Positions 51,101-58,961 of a DNA stretch of 64,000 nt are shown here, one piece after another. The stretch covers positions 60,682 to 124,681 of the forward strand of contig CAWDWD010000017.1 of the NCBI GenBank assembly GCA_963805915.1, in the 5' to 3' direction. The position numbers and the translations under genes were made by a program. A model generated the notes under the pieces. That model saw only the letters and a program-made list of their open reading frames with translations, did not search any database and had not been told where the DNA came from. The first letter of the stretch is position 1. The number at the start of each line of letters is the position of its first letter. Source of the stretch: JAEULH01 sp963805915. GTDB lineage: Bacteria; Pseudomonadota; Alphaproteobacteria; Rhodospirillales; Defluviicoccaceae.

Positions 51101-51218
51101 GGTGAATATGCTCCCGCCCTCCCCGTCACCAGAAAGGGCAAAAGTGGCCGACTTTTACGCCGCCCGCAGCAGGACAATCCCGCCGCTACCGTGGCAGACT
51201 TTTGCACCGCCGATTACA

Positions 51219-51475
51219 GATGATGACTTGGTGGCTGACGAGCGGCTTGCCGCGCCAGTTCTGGGAGATATAGGCGAAGAGGCGATGCTCGATCTTGTTC
51301 CATTTGCTGGTGCCGGGCGGCAGGTGGGCCACGGTGACGGCGAGGCCGGTCTCGTTGGCGAAGCGCTGGATCTCGCGCTTCCACAGGCGGACCCGAACGC
51401 CATTGCTGCCGCCGCAATCTTCGGTGGCAGCATCTTCTTCAGCACTGCTGCCTTGCGTTCTTCTGGGTATGCCAC
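51219..51475 (-). pseudogene. ISAzo13-type transposase remnant joined to an IS3 OrfA start
   Basis: Out of the displayed frames, the minus strand encodes NGVRVRLWKREIQRFANETG, LAVTVAHLPPGTSKWNKIEH, RLFAYISQNWRGKPLVSHQV: the C-terminal DDE part of ISAzo13 (PF07592-type) transposases. It is cut by IS21 at 51218. At 51475-51420 it is preceded by MAYPEERKAAVLKKMLPP, the N-terminus of an IS3-type OrfA, so two elements were fused by deletion. Confidence 0.72.
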
Positions 51476-51772
51476 GTCATCGTCCTATTCCGCCCACCTG
51501 GAAAATTAGAGACGAACGTCAATGATGGACAACTACCCTGACACAGGGGGGGTGTCGTGGATTATTCTTGGCTACGCGTTCGGCAAAATGTGCGGTTTGC
51601 ATACCAGATGGCGACATTTCCAAAGAAACTTTTTTAATTGGTGTCGAATGCCGCTACGGGTGTAGCGATTATTTTTTCGGATTTTTTCCGAATAATCTCA
51701 GTCGGTTTTTTTGTCTGCTGGTGACAAAGTTGGATGTTGGCTTCGCGTAGTTAGTTGATAGGGGCTTCGACG
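51476..51772. other. AT-richer gap between IS debris and the phosphatase gene
   Basis: About 300 bases, visibly AT-richer than its surroundings, with runs of T near 51630-51710. No recognisable gene or RNA. It separates the mobile-element mosaic from core-like genes. Confidence 0.4.
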
Positions 51773-52453
51773 CTATGCCGATACCTCCGGCGGATCCCAC
51801 CACTTCGACAGATGCGCGGTCAGGATGCGCTCGGGAACGTCCTCGTAGTGCGAGACGTCGTTGAACAGCATCAGGCGAGCGCGAACTGGGTCCTTGAAGT
51901 CGACAATGTTGAGACAGCACGGATGCTGGTCGAGCCGATCGCGATAGCCGCGCGCATCGAAGCCGAGCAAGCTCGAGATCAGGAGGCGAATGGTCGCTTT
52001 GTGCGAAACGACAAGGACGGTTTCATCCGTGTGCTTGACGACGATTTCGCGGATCACCGGCAGCGCCCTGGCTAGGACATGAAGGCCGGACTCGCCACCC
52101 TCCGGCGCAAAAGTGAATGGGTCGGCTTCCCAGTTGTCGTACTCATCCGGGAAGCCTTGCTCGACTTCGGATCGGGTCATCCCTTCCCAGTGGCCGTGGT
52201 CGATCTCCCGCAAGCCGTCCTTCGTTTCCGGCCGGAGTTTTTGGGGAGCACCTCCAATCGTTGCCGTTTCGACGGTGCGTTTCATCGGGCTCGCGTAGAC
52301 GGCCGCCAGTTTTTCGGTGGCCAGACGCTCCGCGAGGCCGCTCGCTTGCATACGGCCTTCGTCGGACAGCTCGACGTTCGTCGAGCCGGCAAACCGGTCT
52401 TCGGCTGACAGCACGGTCGCGCCGTGGCGCACGAGGAAAACACGCGTTGTCAT
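51773..52453 (-). CDS. histidine phosphatase (phosphoglycerate-mutase-like)
   Basis: 226 residues, cytoplasmic (no signal). RHG motif FLVRHGATVLSAEDRFAGST with Arg in YASPMKRTVETATI, Glu in LREIDHGHWEGM and second His in LVVSHKATIRLL. A broad-specificity phosphatase or a 2-carboxy sugar phosphate phosphatase; the family also includes alpha-ribazole phosphatase. It follows the LacI-type regulator on the same strand after about 250 bases, so it may be in the same regulon. Starts at ATG 52453. Confidence 0.8.
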   Translation of the reverse strand: MTTRVFLVRHGATVLSAEDRFAGSTNVELSDEGRMQASGLAERLATEKLAAVYASPMKRTVETATIGGAPQKLRPETKDGLREIDHGHWEGMTRSEVEQGFPDEYDNWEADPFTFAPEGGESGLHVLARALPVIREIVVKHTDETVLVVSHKATIRLLISSLLGFDARGYRDRLDQHPCCLNIVDFKDPVRARLMLFNDVSHYEDVPERILTAHLSKWWDPPEVSA

Positions 52454-52703
52454 TCGTACCCTCCCAATCCCAAGCTGAGCTTTGCTGTTCGTCCTACCGG
52501 CTAGATCCGAGGTGCCACGGCAATGGAATCACCACGCTTTCGGCAACGTCCATCTATCTCGACTTTGACCGGGCCGACGGGAAGTCGCACTGATCGTGAT
52601 CAGGGGTGATGCATTGTGTAGCACGCTAGTTCGGCAAGGCCCGGAAACTGTACCGGCTTTAAGACGAATGCCTAGTCACGAACGGTAATGGCGATGGACG
52701 TGA
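52454..52703. other. gap between the phosphatase and the LacI-type regulator
   Basis: 250 bases, no recognisable gene. May hold the phosphatase promoter; I saw no clear copy of the LacI operator here. Confidence 0.35.
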
Positions 52704-53702
52704 CTAAGCGCTCTCGCCCGGAATGATCTCAACACCGACATCGACCACCGACTCCTCCAACATTTCACCTTTGATCCGCCGGAGCGCATACTCCGCCGCC
52801 AAACGGCCGATTTCGAGCCTTGGCGTGAGCGTCGTCGTGATTTTCGGATATGTTACCTGTCCGATTTGGAGGCCGTTGAATCCGGCAATCGCGATTTGTT
52901 CCGGTACCTTGAGCCCGAGCCTCTGGCAGGTCATCAACGCGCCGACGGCAAGGTCGTCATTGGCAAAATAGATGCAATCGGTTTTGGAGAATTCCTCGAG
53001 TATTCGTTCCAAGCCCTCCGCACCGGCACGCGGACCGAAATGTCCTTGCAGACGCACGAGGGGTGGCTCGTCGAAACCGGACTCTAACAGGGATTTTCTA
53101 AAGCCTTTGTAGCGCTTCATCGCGCGGAGGTCGTGATCCAGCTCTACGCCAGCGAATACGAACGACCGATATCCCCTGCCGATCAGATAAGTCCCCATAT
53201 CGTGCCCGGCTGCTTCATGTGAGAACCCGATGTTCACGTCCATCGGCGTGCTCGTGAGGTCCATTATCTCCACGATTGGAATGTTGGCCTGTCCAAGAAG
53301 TTCATAGGTGCGATGAGTGTGTTCGACACCGGAAAGGATGAAGGCGTCCGGTGACCAGGAAAGGAGAGCCGCGACGGTTTCGGTCTCTTTGTCGACGTCG
53401 TATTCAAGGTTGCCAAGGAGCATTTGGTATCCCGCCTCCTCGATAGCTTCCTGGGCGCCGCGGACTACGTCAATGAGAACGGTGTTCGACAGCGAGGGCA
53501 CGACCAGGGGCAGCAGGCGCGAAGTGTTGGACGAGAGGCCGCCGGCGACACGGTTTGGAACGTAATTGAGCGTTTCCATGGCCGTGAGGACGCTTTCACG
53601 CGTTTCCGGCTTGACCTTCGACGGGTCGTTCAAGACGCGGGATGCCGTCATCGAGGTAACGCCTGCAAGCGACGCTACGTCGACAAGCGTTGGCCGCTTC
53701 AT
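52704..53702 (-). CDS. LacI-family regulator (gluconate-repressor type)
   Basis: 332 residues. N-terminal helix-turn-helix TLVDVASLAGVTSMTASRVL with hinge YVPNRVAGGLSS, then a periplasmic-binding-like sensor domain (LVVPSLSNTVLIDVVRGAQE; FANDDLAVGALMTCQRLG; IAIAGFNGLQIG; ITTTLTPRLEIGR). The sensor looks like GntR/IdnR-type repressors for sugar acids. ATG 53702 puts the HTH at the very N-terminus. A double operator lies about 110 bases upstream, so it probably regulates itself and the divergent genes. Confidence 0.9.
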   Translation of the reverse strand: MKRPTLVDVASLAGVTSMTASRVLNDPSKVKPETRESVLTAMETLNYVPNRVAGGLSSNTSRLLPLVVPSLSNTVLIDVVRGAQEAIEEAGYQMLLGNLEYDVDKETETVAALLSWSPDAFILSGVEHTHRTYELLGQANIPIVEIMDLTSTPMDVNIGFSHEAAGHDMGTYLIGRGYRSFVFAGVELDHDLRAMKRYKGFRKSLLESGFDEPPLVRLQGHFGPRAGAEGLERILEEFSKTDCIYFANDDLAVGALMTCQRLGLKVPEQIAIAGFNGLQIGQVTYPKITTTLTPRLEIGRLAAEYALRRIKGEMLEESVVDVGVEIIPGESA

Positions 53703-53810
53703 CCGAGTGGCGACTGACCCCTTTCTCTCCAATCTACGAGCTCCTAAGATTTTCAATCTCGCCGATGGAAAACGGCTAGCGGTATTTTAGCGGTTGACCT
53801 CTTCTGGCTC

Positions 53811-53851
53811 AAGTGTTATCGCTAACATTAATAGTGTTAGCGATAACACTT
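53811..53851. promoter_or_regulatory. double LacI-type operator in a perfect 17-bp inverted repeat
   Basis: AAGTGTTATCGCTAACA (53811-53827), spacer TTAATAG, then the exact complement TGTTAGCGATAACACTT (53835-53851). Each arm holds a 14-base LacI-type operator (TGTTATCGCTAACA at 53814-53827; TGTTAGCGATAACA at 53835-53848). Their starts are 21 bases apart, two turns of DNA. A TTGACC box at 53793-53798 with TATCGC 17 bases later suggests a rightward promoter covered by the first operator. Confidence 0.85.
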
Positions 53852-53955
53852 AACGCGCGCCGCCCCCAAGGGTACTCAAAGAAGGACCCGGGGCGATTGA
53901 GTAGCCGGTCGTCAGAACGTGCTGCCTTGGGATTGGAGAGAGAGGAAGCGTCGAA

Positions 53956-54761
53956 ATGAAGAACGGCACATGCGTTGATGGGCTCGTCACGCCTCTGAAC
54001 GAGCACGGGTCTCCAAGCGGATCGTGTTCCGCCGCTTGTCCCTTTGAAGCCTGGAGTCTGTGCTCCGCATCACGACCGGGCAATCACGCCGCCGAGGACC
54101 CGTCGATCAATCGTACGCGATTCGACAAAGGCGGAGTCATAGCGGACGAGGGCTATTTCTACGACGGTGTCCTGGTTTTGTTGAGTGGCGTGGTGAAACT
54201 GTACAAGTCCCTCGCGGACGGACGCCGGCAAATTATCGGCTTCCGCTATCCCGGGGAACTGGTGACATCGCGAACCTCGGGCTCGGCCTGGCACGTCAGT
54301 GTCGAGGCGGTCACGCCCACTACCCTGTGCCGAATTCGCGGTGACGTCGTTCGGCAATTCAGGGAATCCCACCCGGAGGTGGACAACAAGCTTGTGCATC
54401 TTGCGGGGGCGGAGATCGCCGCGGCGCAAGACCATATGCTGACGCTTGGCCAAAAAGCGCCTTGCGAACGGCTGGCCTCGTTCCTGTTGGAGATCCACCG
54501 CAAAACCGATGGCCACGACGGGGTGAAACCGAAATCCATCTGCCCATGACCCGAACCGACATCGGCGACTATCTGGGCCTCAAGAACGAAACGGTCAGCC
54601 GGGTATTTTCCAAGCTTCGGTTAGAGGGGATCGTGAACCTTCCCGAACCCTGGAAGGCTGTTGTTTTGGATCGAGATGCTCTCATCGAACTGTCAGAGGG
54701 CGAACGGGTTCTAGATCTACGGCCACGCCTGGTCGCTGCTCCAGACCGAGCGCGGGGGTGA
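53956..54761 (+). pseudogene. Crp/Fnr-family regulator, C-terminal frameshift
   Basis: N-terminal Cys-rich segment (SGSCSAACPFEAWSLCS) like oxygen-sensing Fnr/FnrN proteins, then a cyclic-nucleotide-type beta barrel (GVLVLLSGVVKLYKSLADGR, IIGFRYPGELV) and dimer helix (LASFLLEIHRKT). Near 54525 one base must be shifted to enter the DNA-binding part: IHLPMTRTDIGDYLGLKNET and VSRVFSKLRLEGIV, ending at 54761. As written, the protein loses its helix-turn-helix. It is divergent from the LacI-type gene and shares the operator region. Confidence 0.82.
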
Positions 54762-54969
54762 ATAGCTTCGTCTATCCGAACATCAGCGCGGGGACTTGGT
54801 TTTCGCGATGGGGCGGTTCAGAAAAATACCATTCCGAGACACTGATCACGATCAGTGCGGGCTCCGGCGGTTCCCATCATCATGAACGGTACCGTTGGCA
54901 CAGGTTATCCCTTGAACCCATCACCGGTTCTGACGGGCTCACCGGTTCTGACGGGCGCGGGCTAAGCGC

Positions 54970-55161
54970 ACCGCAGTCGGGCTGGCCAATCACGGTCCGG
55001 TGGTGGCGGGCAAGGATGTCGAGGCCGCCTGCAACGCCATCGAGGAACTCGAGGATACCGCCCGGCTGGCGCTCATGACGCGGGGCATGAACCCGCGGAT
55101 GCTGAGCGCGACGCAGGTCCGCGACTTGGTGACGACCTTTGACGTGGAGTGGAACGCATGA
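54970..55161 (+). pseudogene. otnC: OtnC (3-oxo-tetronate 4-phosphate decarboxylase), C-terminal fragment
   Basis: Class II aldolase/adducin-type tail: VGLANHGPVVAGKDVEAACN, IEELEDTARLALMTRGMNPR then MLSATQVRDLVTTFDVEWNA and stop. The conserved LANHGPVV segment is at the front edge; all sequence before it is missing and 54762-54969 holds no related gene. It overlaps the next gene as ATGA, the normal otnC-otnI layout. Confidence 0.72.
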
Positions 55162-55925
55162 GATTTTCCGCCAACCTGGGCTTCCTGTGGGCCGACCGCC
55201 CGCTGCCCGACGCGATCCGCGCGGCGAAGGCCGCCGGCTTCGACGCGGTCGAATGCCACTGGCCCTACGACGTGCCAGCCGCCGAGGTGAAGGCCGCGCT
55301 CGACGAGACCGAGCTCGCGATGCTCGGCCTCAACACCAGCCGCGGCGACGTGCCGGCCGGTGACAACGGCCTTTCTGCCATTCCTGGCCGCGAGCCGACG
55401 GCGCGCGCCACAATCGACGAGGCGCTCCGCTACGCGCGTGCCACCGGCACCGGCGCGGTGCACGTCATGGCCGGTTTTTCCGGCGGGCCGCGGGCGCATG
55501 CCACGTTCTGCGAGAATCTTACCTATGCGTGCGAAAGCGCCACGCCCGACGGCATCACTATCCTCATCGAGCCGCTGAACCATTACGACGCGCCGGGCTA
55601 TTTCCTCGGCACCTCGGCGCAGGCCGCAGGTATCATCCGCGAACTCCGCCATCCCAACCTCAAGCTAATGTTCGACTGTTACCACCTGCAGATCATGGAG
55701 GGCGACCTAACGCGCCGCCTCGAACGCCTGCTGCCGCTCACCGGCCACATCCAGATCGCTGCCATCCCTGACCGCGGCACACCCGACCACGGCGAACTCG
55801 ACTACGCCCACATACTGGCCCACATCGATGTGCTCGGCTGGCAGACCCCAATCGGCGCGGAGTACAAGCCCGGCGGTGACACCGACGCCACGCTGGACTG
55901 GATGACCCACCACCGCCGGACCTGA
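55158..55925 (+). CDS. otnI: 2-oxo-tetronate isomerase / hydroxypyruvate isomerase family
   Basis: 255 residues, TIM barrel of the Hyi/OtnI group. MRFSANLGFLWADRPLPDAI, AAGFDAVECHWPYDVPAAEV, GLNTSRGDVPAGDNGLSAIP, ILIEPLNHYDAPGYFLG (metal Glu), LKLMFDCYHLQIMEGDL (metal Asp, His), then DHGELDYAHIL and IGAEYKPGGDT (metal Glu). In tetronate breakdown it converts 2-oxo-tetronate to 3-oxo-tetronate. ATG 55158 overlaps the otnC stop. OtnK and the dehydrogenase LtnD are not here, so the pathway is incomplete. Confidence 0.85.
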   Translation: MRFSANLGFLWADRPLPDAIRAAKAAGFDAVECHWPYDVPAAEVKAALDETELAMLGLNTSRGDVPAGDNGLSAIPGREPTARATIDEALRYARATGTGAVHVMAGFSGGPRAHATFCENLTYACESATPDGITILIEPLNHYDAPGYFLGTSAQAAGIIRELRHPNLKLMFDCYHLQIMEGDLTRRLERLLPLTGHIQIAAIPDRGTPDHGELDYAHILAHIDVLGWQTPIGAEYKPGGDTDATLDWMTHHRRT

Positions 55926-55929
55926 TCTC

Positions 55930-56729
55930 GTGGCCTCATCGCTGCGCGCCTCCTTCTTGCCTCCCCGGCCCTGGTTCGCGTCGACGCAATCGCCGGGCTG
56001 ACCAACACCGCCATCGTCCTGCCCCAGGGCGTGGCCTTCGCGATCGTCGCAGGCCTGCCGCCGGAATACGGGCTCTTTACCGCGATAATCACGCCGGTGA
56101 TCGCGGCGATCTGGGGCTCGTCGATGGTGATGATCTCCGGCCCCACCACCCGAATTTCGGCGGTGCTGTTCGCCACGCTGTCCTCGCTGGCGCCGCCGGG
56201 CACGCCCGACTACATCAACCTCGCGCTGACGCTCACGATCGTGGCCAACCTGTTCCAGATAACTGCCGGGCTGCTGCGCCTCGGCGCCCTGATCTCGTTC
56301 ATCTCGCACTCGGTCATGGTCGGCTTCACCGCCGCCGCACTGCTGATCGCGGTCTTGCAACTCGGCCCGGCGCTCGGCGTCGCGCCCGAGCGCGGTGGCG
56401 GGGTGATCGAGCGGCTTGGCCATATCGTGGCGGTGCTCGGAGACATTGAGCCGCTGGCAGTGAGCATTTCGGCGGTGACCTTCGCGACCATCGTCCTGTT
56501 CCAGAAGGTCAATCGAAAAATCCCTTCCTACCTAATCGCGCTGGTCGGGGGGGGCCATCTTGGGAGAAATCCTCGACGCGCGCGACGCCGGTATCGACAT
56601 GTTCTCGGCGCTTCCCTCGATCGTACCCGCGCCCTACGTGCCTGCAGTCGGTGTGGATCAGATCCTCGATATCCTGCCGGGCGCCGCCGCCATCGCCTTC
56701 GTCGGTCTGCTTGTGGATCGGCGTGGAAA
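55930..56729 (+). pseudogene. SulP sulfate permease, N-terminal part, frameshifted and truncated
   Basis: Begins near a GTG at 55930 (out of frame with the rest by one base). The main frame reads VDAIAGLTNTAIVLPQGVAF, AIVAGLPPEYGLFTAIITPV, SGPTTRISAVLFATLSSLAP and several membrane helices. At a run of eight G (about 56546-56553) it shifts again, continuing ILGEILDARDAGIDMFSALP and VDQILDILPGAAAIAFVGLL. It stops at the MITE/ISL3 junction near 56730. The C-terminal helices and STAS domain are absent. Confidence 0.82.
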
Positions 56730-56737
56730 AATGGCTT

Positions 56738-56955
56738 CCTGATTACGCATCATCCTCAGCCATGGTCACGATCCCAAGTGCTTGTGAATCGGCAATTCAG
56801 GTCCGGCACGCATGCTCTTTGAGAGCGTCGGCCACTCGGGCATCCGACTTGGAGAGGGACTGCGGGCGAAGTGATCCTCCCGCAAGAATCTCAACACACT
56901 GATTTCAAACAGTTGTTCGACGTCAGGAATTGGCTGAGGATGGTGCGTAATCAGG
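56738..56955. mobile_element. 218-bp MITE with 25-bp terminal inverted repeats
   Basis: Left end CCTGATTACGCATCATCCTC... (56738-56762) is the inverse of the right end (56931-56955) with one mismatch in 25. Both sides are flanked by AATGGCTT (56730-56737 and 56956-56963), a perfect 8-bp target duplication. No transposase inside, only about 170 bases of unique sequence. An 8-bp duplication fits mobilisation by ISL3 (also IS256 or others). Confidence 0.88.
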
Positions 56956-57025
56956 AATGGCTTTGACGCAATCTTGATGAAGTTTTGTGGCGACGTGGTG
57001 TTTTTTTCCGAGGGGAATCAGCGCC

Positions 57026-58245
57026 ATGGCATCCAAGCTCCATATTTCATCATTGGTTCCAGCCGGGCTGGTCGTTGATTTCGTCTGTGAAGCCGAAGGT
57101 GCGATCGTCGTGACCGTCCGGGCCGAAGCCCGTGTCGCCGCTTGTCCGCTATGCGGAGCTGCATCGCGACGCATTCACAGCCGCTACATCCGGCAGGTGT
57201 CGGATCTGCCCTGTTCAGGTCAGAGGATCTACCTTCGCGTCGTCGCGCGCCGTTTCGTCTGCAGTGCGCCCACATTGTCGACGGCGGATCTTTGCCGAGC
57301 GCTTCGGTGACACCGTGCTTGCGGTCCGGTCACGGCGGACGACGCGGCTGGAATGCATCGTCCATCATCTCGGGTTGGCTCTGGGCGGCAGACCGGCGGC
57401 GAGCTTCGCCAAGCGGCTGATGCTGCCGGTCAGCAACGACACGCTGCTTCGGGTCGTGCGGCGACGAGCAGACCTGCCCGACGATCGGCTGAATGTGATC
57501 GGCATCGATGACTGGGCCTGGCGCCGGAACCACCGCTACGGCACGATCGTCTGCGACCTGGAGCGGCGGCGGATCGTGACGCTCCTGCCCGACCGCGAGA
57601 TTGCCACCGTCGAGGCGTGGCTCGCCGATCATCCGGAGATTGGAACCGTCTCACGAGACCGCGGCGGTGGCTACGGCGAGGCAACCGCAAGGGCATTGCC
57701 ACAGGCGACCCAGGTCGCCGACCGCTGGCATCTCATGGAGAACGCGAGTTCGGCTTTCCTCGACGCCGTTCGCAAATCCATGCGTTCGATCCGTACCGCG
57801 ATCGGCGCCACCACGATCAATCCGGACCTGCTCACCTCAGCTGAGAAGCTGCAGTATCAGGGATACCTGCGACGTGAGGAGATGAACGTCGCGATCATGA
57901 CGCTCGCTGGCGAGGGCCTTCCCATCAAGCAGATCGTTCGCCGCACGGGCCATAGCCGGAAGCTCGTCCGTCAGGTTATCCGCGGCGAGAGAACGGACGT
58001 GTTCCGTATCCGGCAGAGCTCGCTCGAGGCCTATCTTCCCTTCCTGGACGAACAATGGGCGTCGGGCTGCCACAACGGGGCCGCACTGTGGCGGCGGCTG
58101 CAAGCCCGAGGCTTCCGAGGGATCACTGCGCGTTGTCAGTGAGTGGGCGACACGTCGCCGGCGGGCTGAGCGGGCTTCCGATCAGCAACTGCAGAAGGTG
58201 CCCTCCGCCAGAACGATCGCTCGGCTAATGACCACAGGACGGTAA
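57026..58245 (+). pseudogene. ISL3-family transposase, frameshifted and 3'-truncated
   Basis: Start ATG 57026. N-terminal zinc finger: CPLCGAASRRIHSRYIRQVS with further Cys in RRFVCSAP. One extra A near 57277 must be skipped (to HCRRRIFAERFG). The DDE domain follows: VIGIDDWAWRRNHRYGTIVC, VSRDRGGGYGEATARALP, QVADRWHLMENAS. A second extra A near 58130 shifts to SLRVVSEWATRRRRAERA and LQKVPSARTIARLM, where it stops. The last ~100 residues and right end are missing. Confidence 0.85.
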
Positions 58246-58289
58246 CCATCCGGCGAGGGCCGCGGGTGGGGCACGGGCGTTTGGGGTTT

Positions 58290-58500
58290 ACGCTGCGGCG
58301 GCTTTGAGGGGTTGGGCGCTCCAGTTCCAGGGCAGTAGGTCGTCGAGGCGGCTGGCGGGGTGGTCGGCGATCCGCGCGGAGAACGTCTTCGAGCCAGGCT
58401 TGCGGGGTCGACGCCGTTCAGCTTCGCCGTTTCGATCAGGGTGTAGATCGCCGCGGCCCGCTCGCCGCCGCGATCCAACGCGACCTTATGATGCCCGGAG
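58290..58500 (-). pseudogene. IS66 tnpC C-terminal fragment (1)
   Basis: Minus strand: GHHKVALDRGGERAAAIYTL, IETAKLNGVDP then, with frameshifts, RIADHPASRLDDLLPWNWSA and QPLKAAAA. This is the IS66 C-terminal tail. It cuts the N-terminus of the DUF5372-like gene to its right. Confidence 0.78.
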
Positions 58501-58501
58501 T

Positions 58502-58945
58502 TTGGGGCGCGAGGTGGAGGTCGCCTATCCGTTCCACCCGTTGTTCCGGCAGCCGTCGATCGTGGTCGCCGATCAGCTACATAACGGCGGCCGACACCTG
58601 ACGTTGCGCTCGGGTGACGGCCCCTCCTGCCTGGTGCCGGCCTGGATGATCGATTCTGCCGCGGCATCCATCAAACTTGTTGATGTTCCACGCCTTTCGC
58701 TAGCTCGGCTGGTGGAGTTAAGGGCATTCCTGGACTTGGGCTTAGCCTCCGCAGTGGGAAACGACATCCCCGAGGGAGGCGCCGATGGCGAAGCACGGGA
58801 CGAGGACGCAAACGGATCTGTTCGAGGTGTGGTCACAGGACATGGCGCTTGCGCCAGCCGCGCGGACGAAGGCCTTGCAGCACCTGCAAACGCTGCTGAT
58901 GGAGGCGATGGCGACTTGGGAAGTTCGGCCGGAGGCGGGCGATGA
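58502..58945 (+). pseudogene. DUF5372-like accessory protein, N-terminus lost
   Basis: First gene of a recombinase module. Reads VEVAYPFHPLFRQPSIVVAD, LHNGGRHLTLRSGDG, CLVPAWMIDSAAASIKLVDV, PRLSLARLVELRAFL, then a low-complexity acidic tail. Such proteins precede serine-recombinase genes in mobile modules. The IS66 fragment replaced its start. Overlaps the recombinase ATG by 4 bases. Confidence 0.55.
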
Positions 58946-58961
58946 GCAAGATCACGGCTGA
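58785..58961 (+). CDS. 58-residue protein of the recombinase module
   Basis: ATG 58785 after GAGGGAGG. Encodes MAKHGTRTQTDLFEVWSQDM, then RTKALQHLQTLLMEAMATWE and a charged tail; stop at 58961. It overlaps both the end of the DUF5372-like frame and the recombinase start, the compact layout of such modules. No function known; coding density and a good ribosome site support it. Confidence 0.6.
   Translation: MAKHGTRTQTDLFEVWSQDMALAPAARTKALQHLQTLLMEAMATWEVRPEAGDEQDHG

Larger units (their letters stand above)
48690..51218 (-). mobile_element. IS21-family insertion sequence, complete
   Basis: Left end begins TGTCAACGGCGGAGCAAAA at 48690, right end read inward begins TGTAATCGGCGGTGCAAAA from 51218, the TGT...ends typical of IS21. 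Extra internal copies of GCAAAAGTCTGCCAC follow at both sides (subterminal repeats). Carries istA and istB in the usual order. No target duplication seen, since it landed in an old transposase remnant. Confidence 0.88.
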
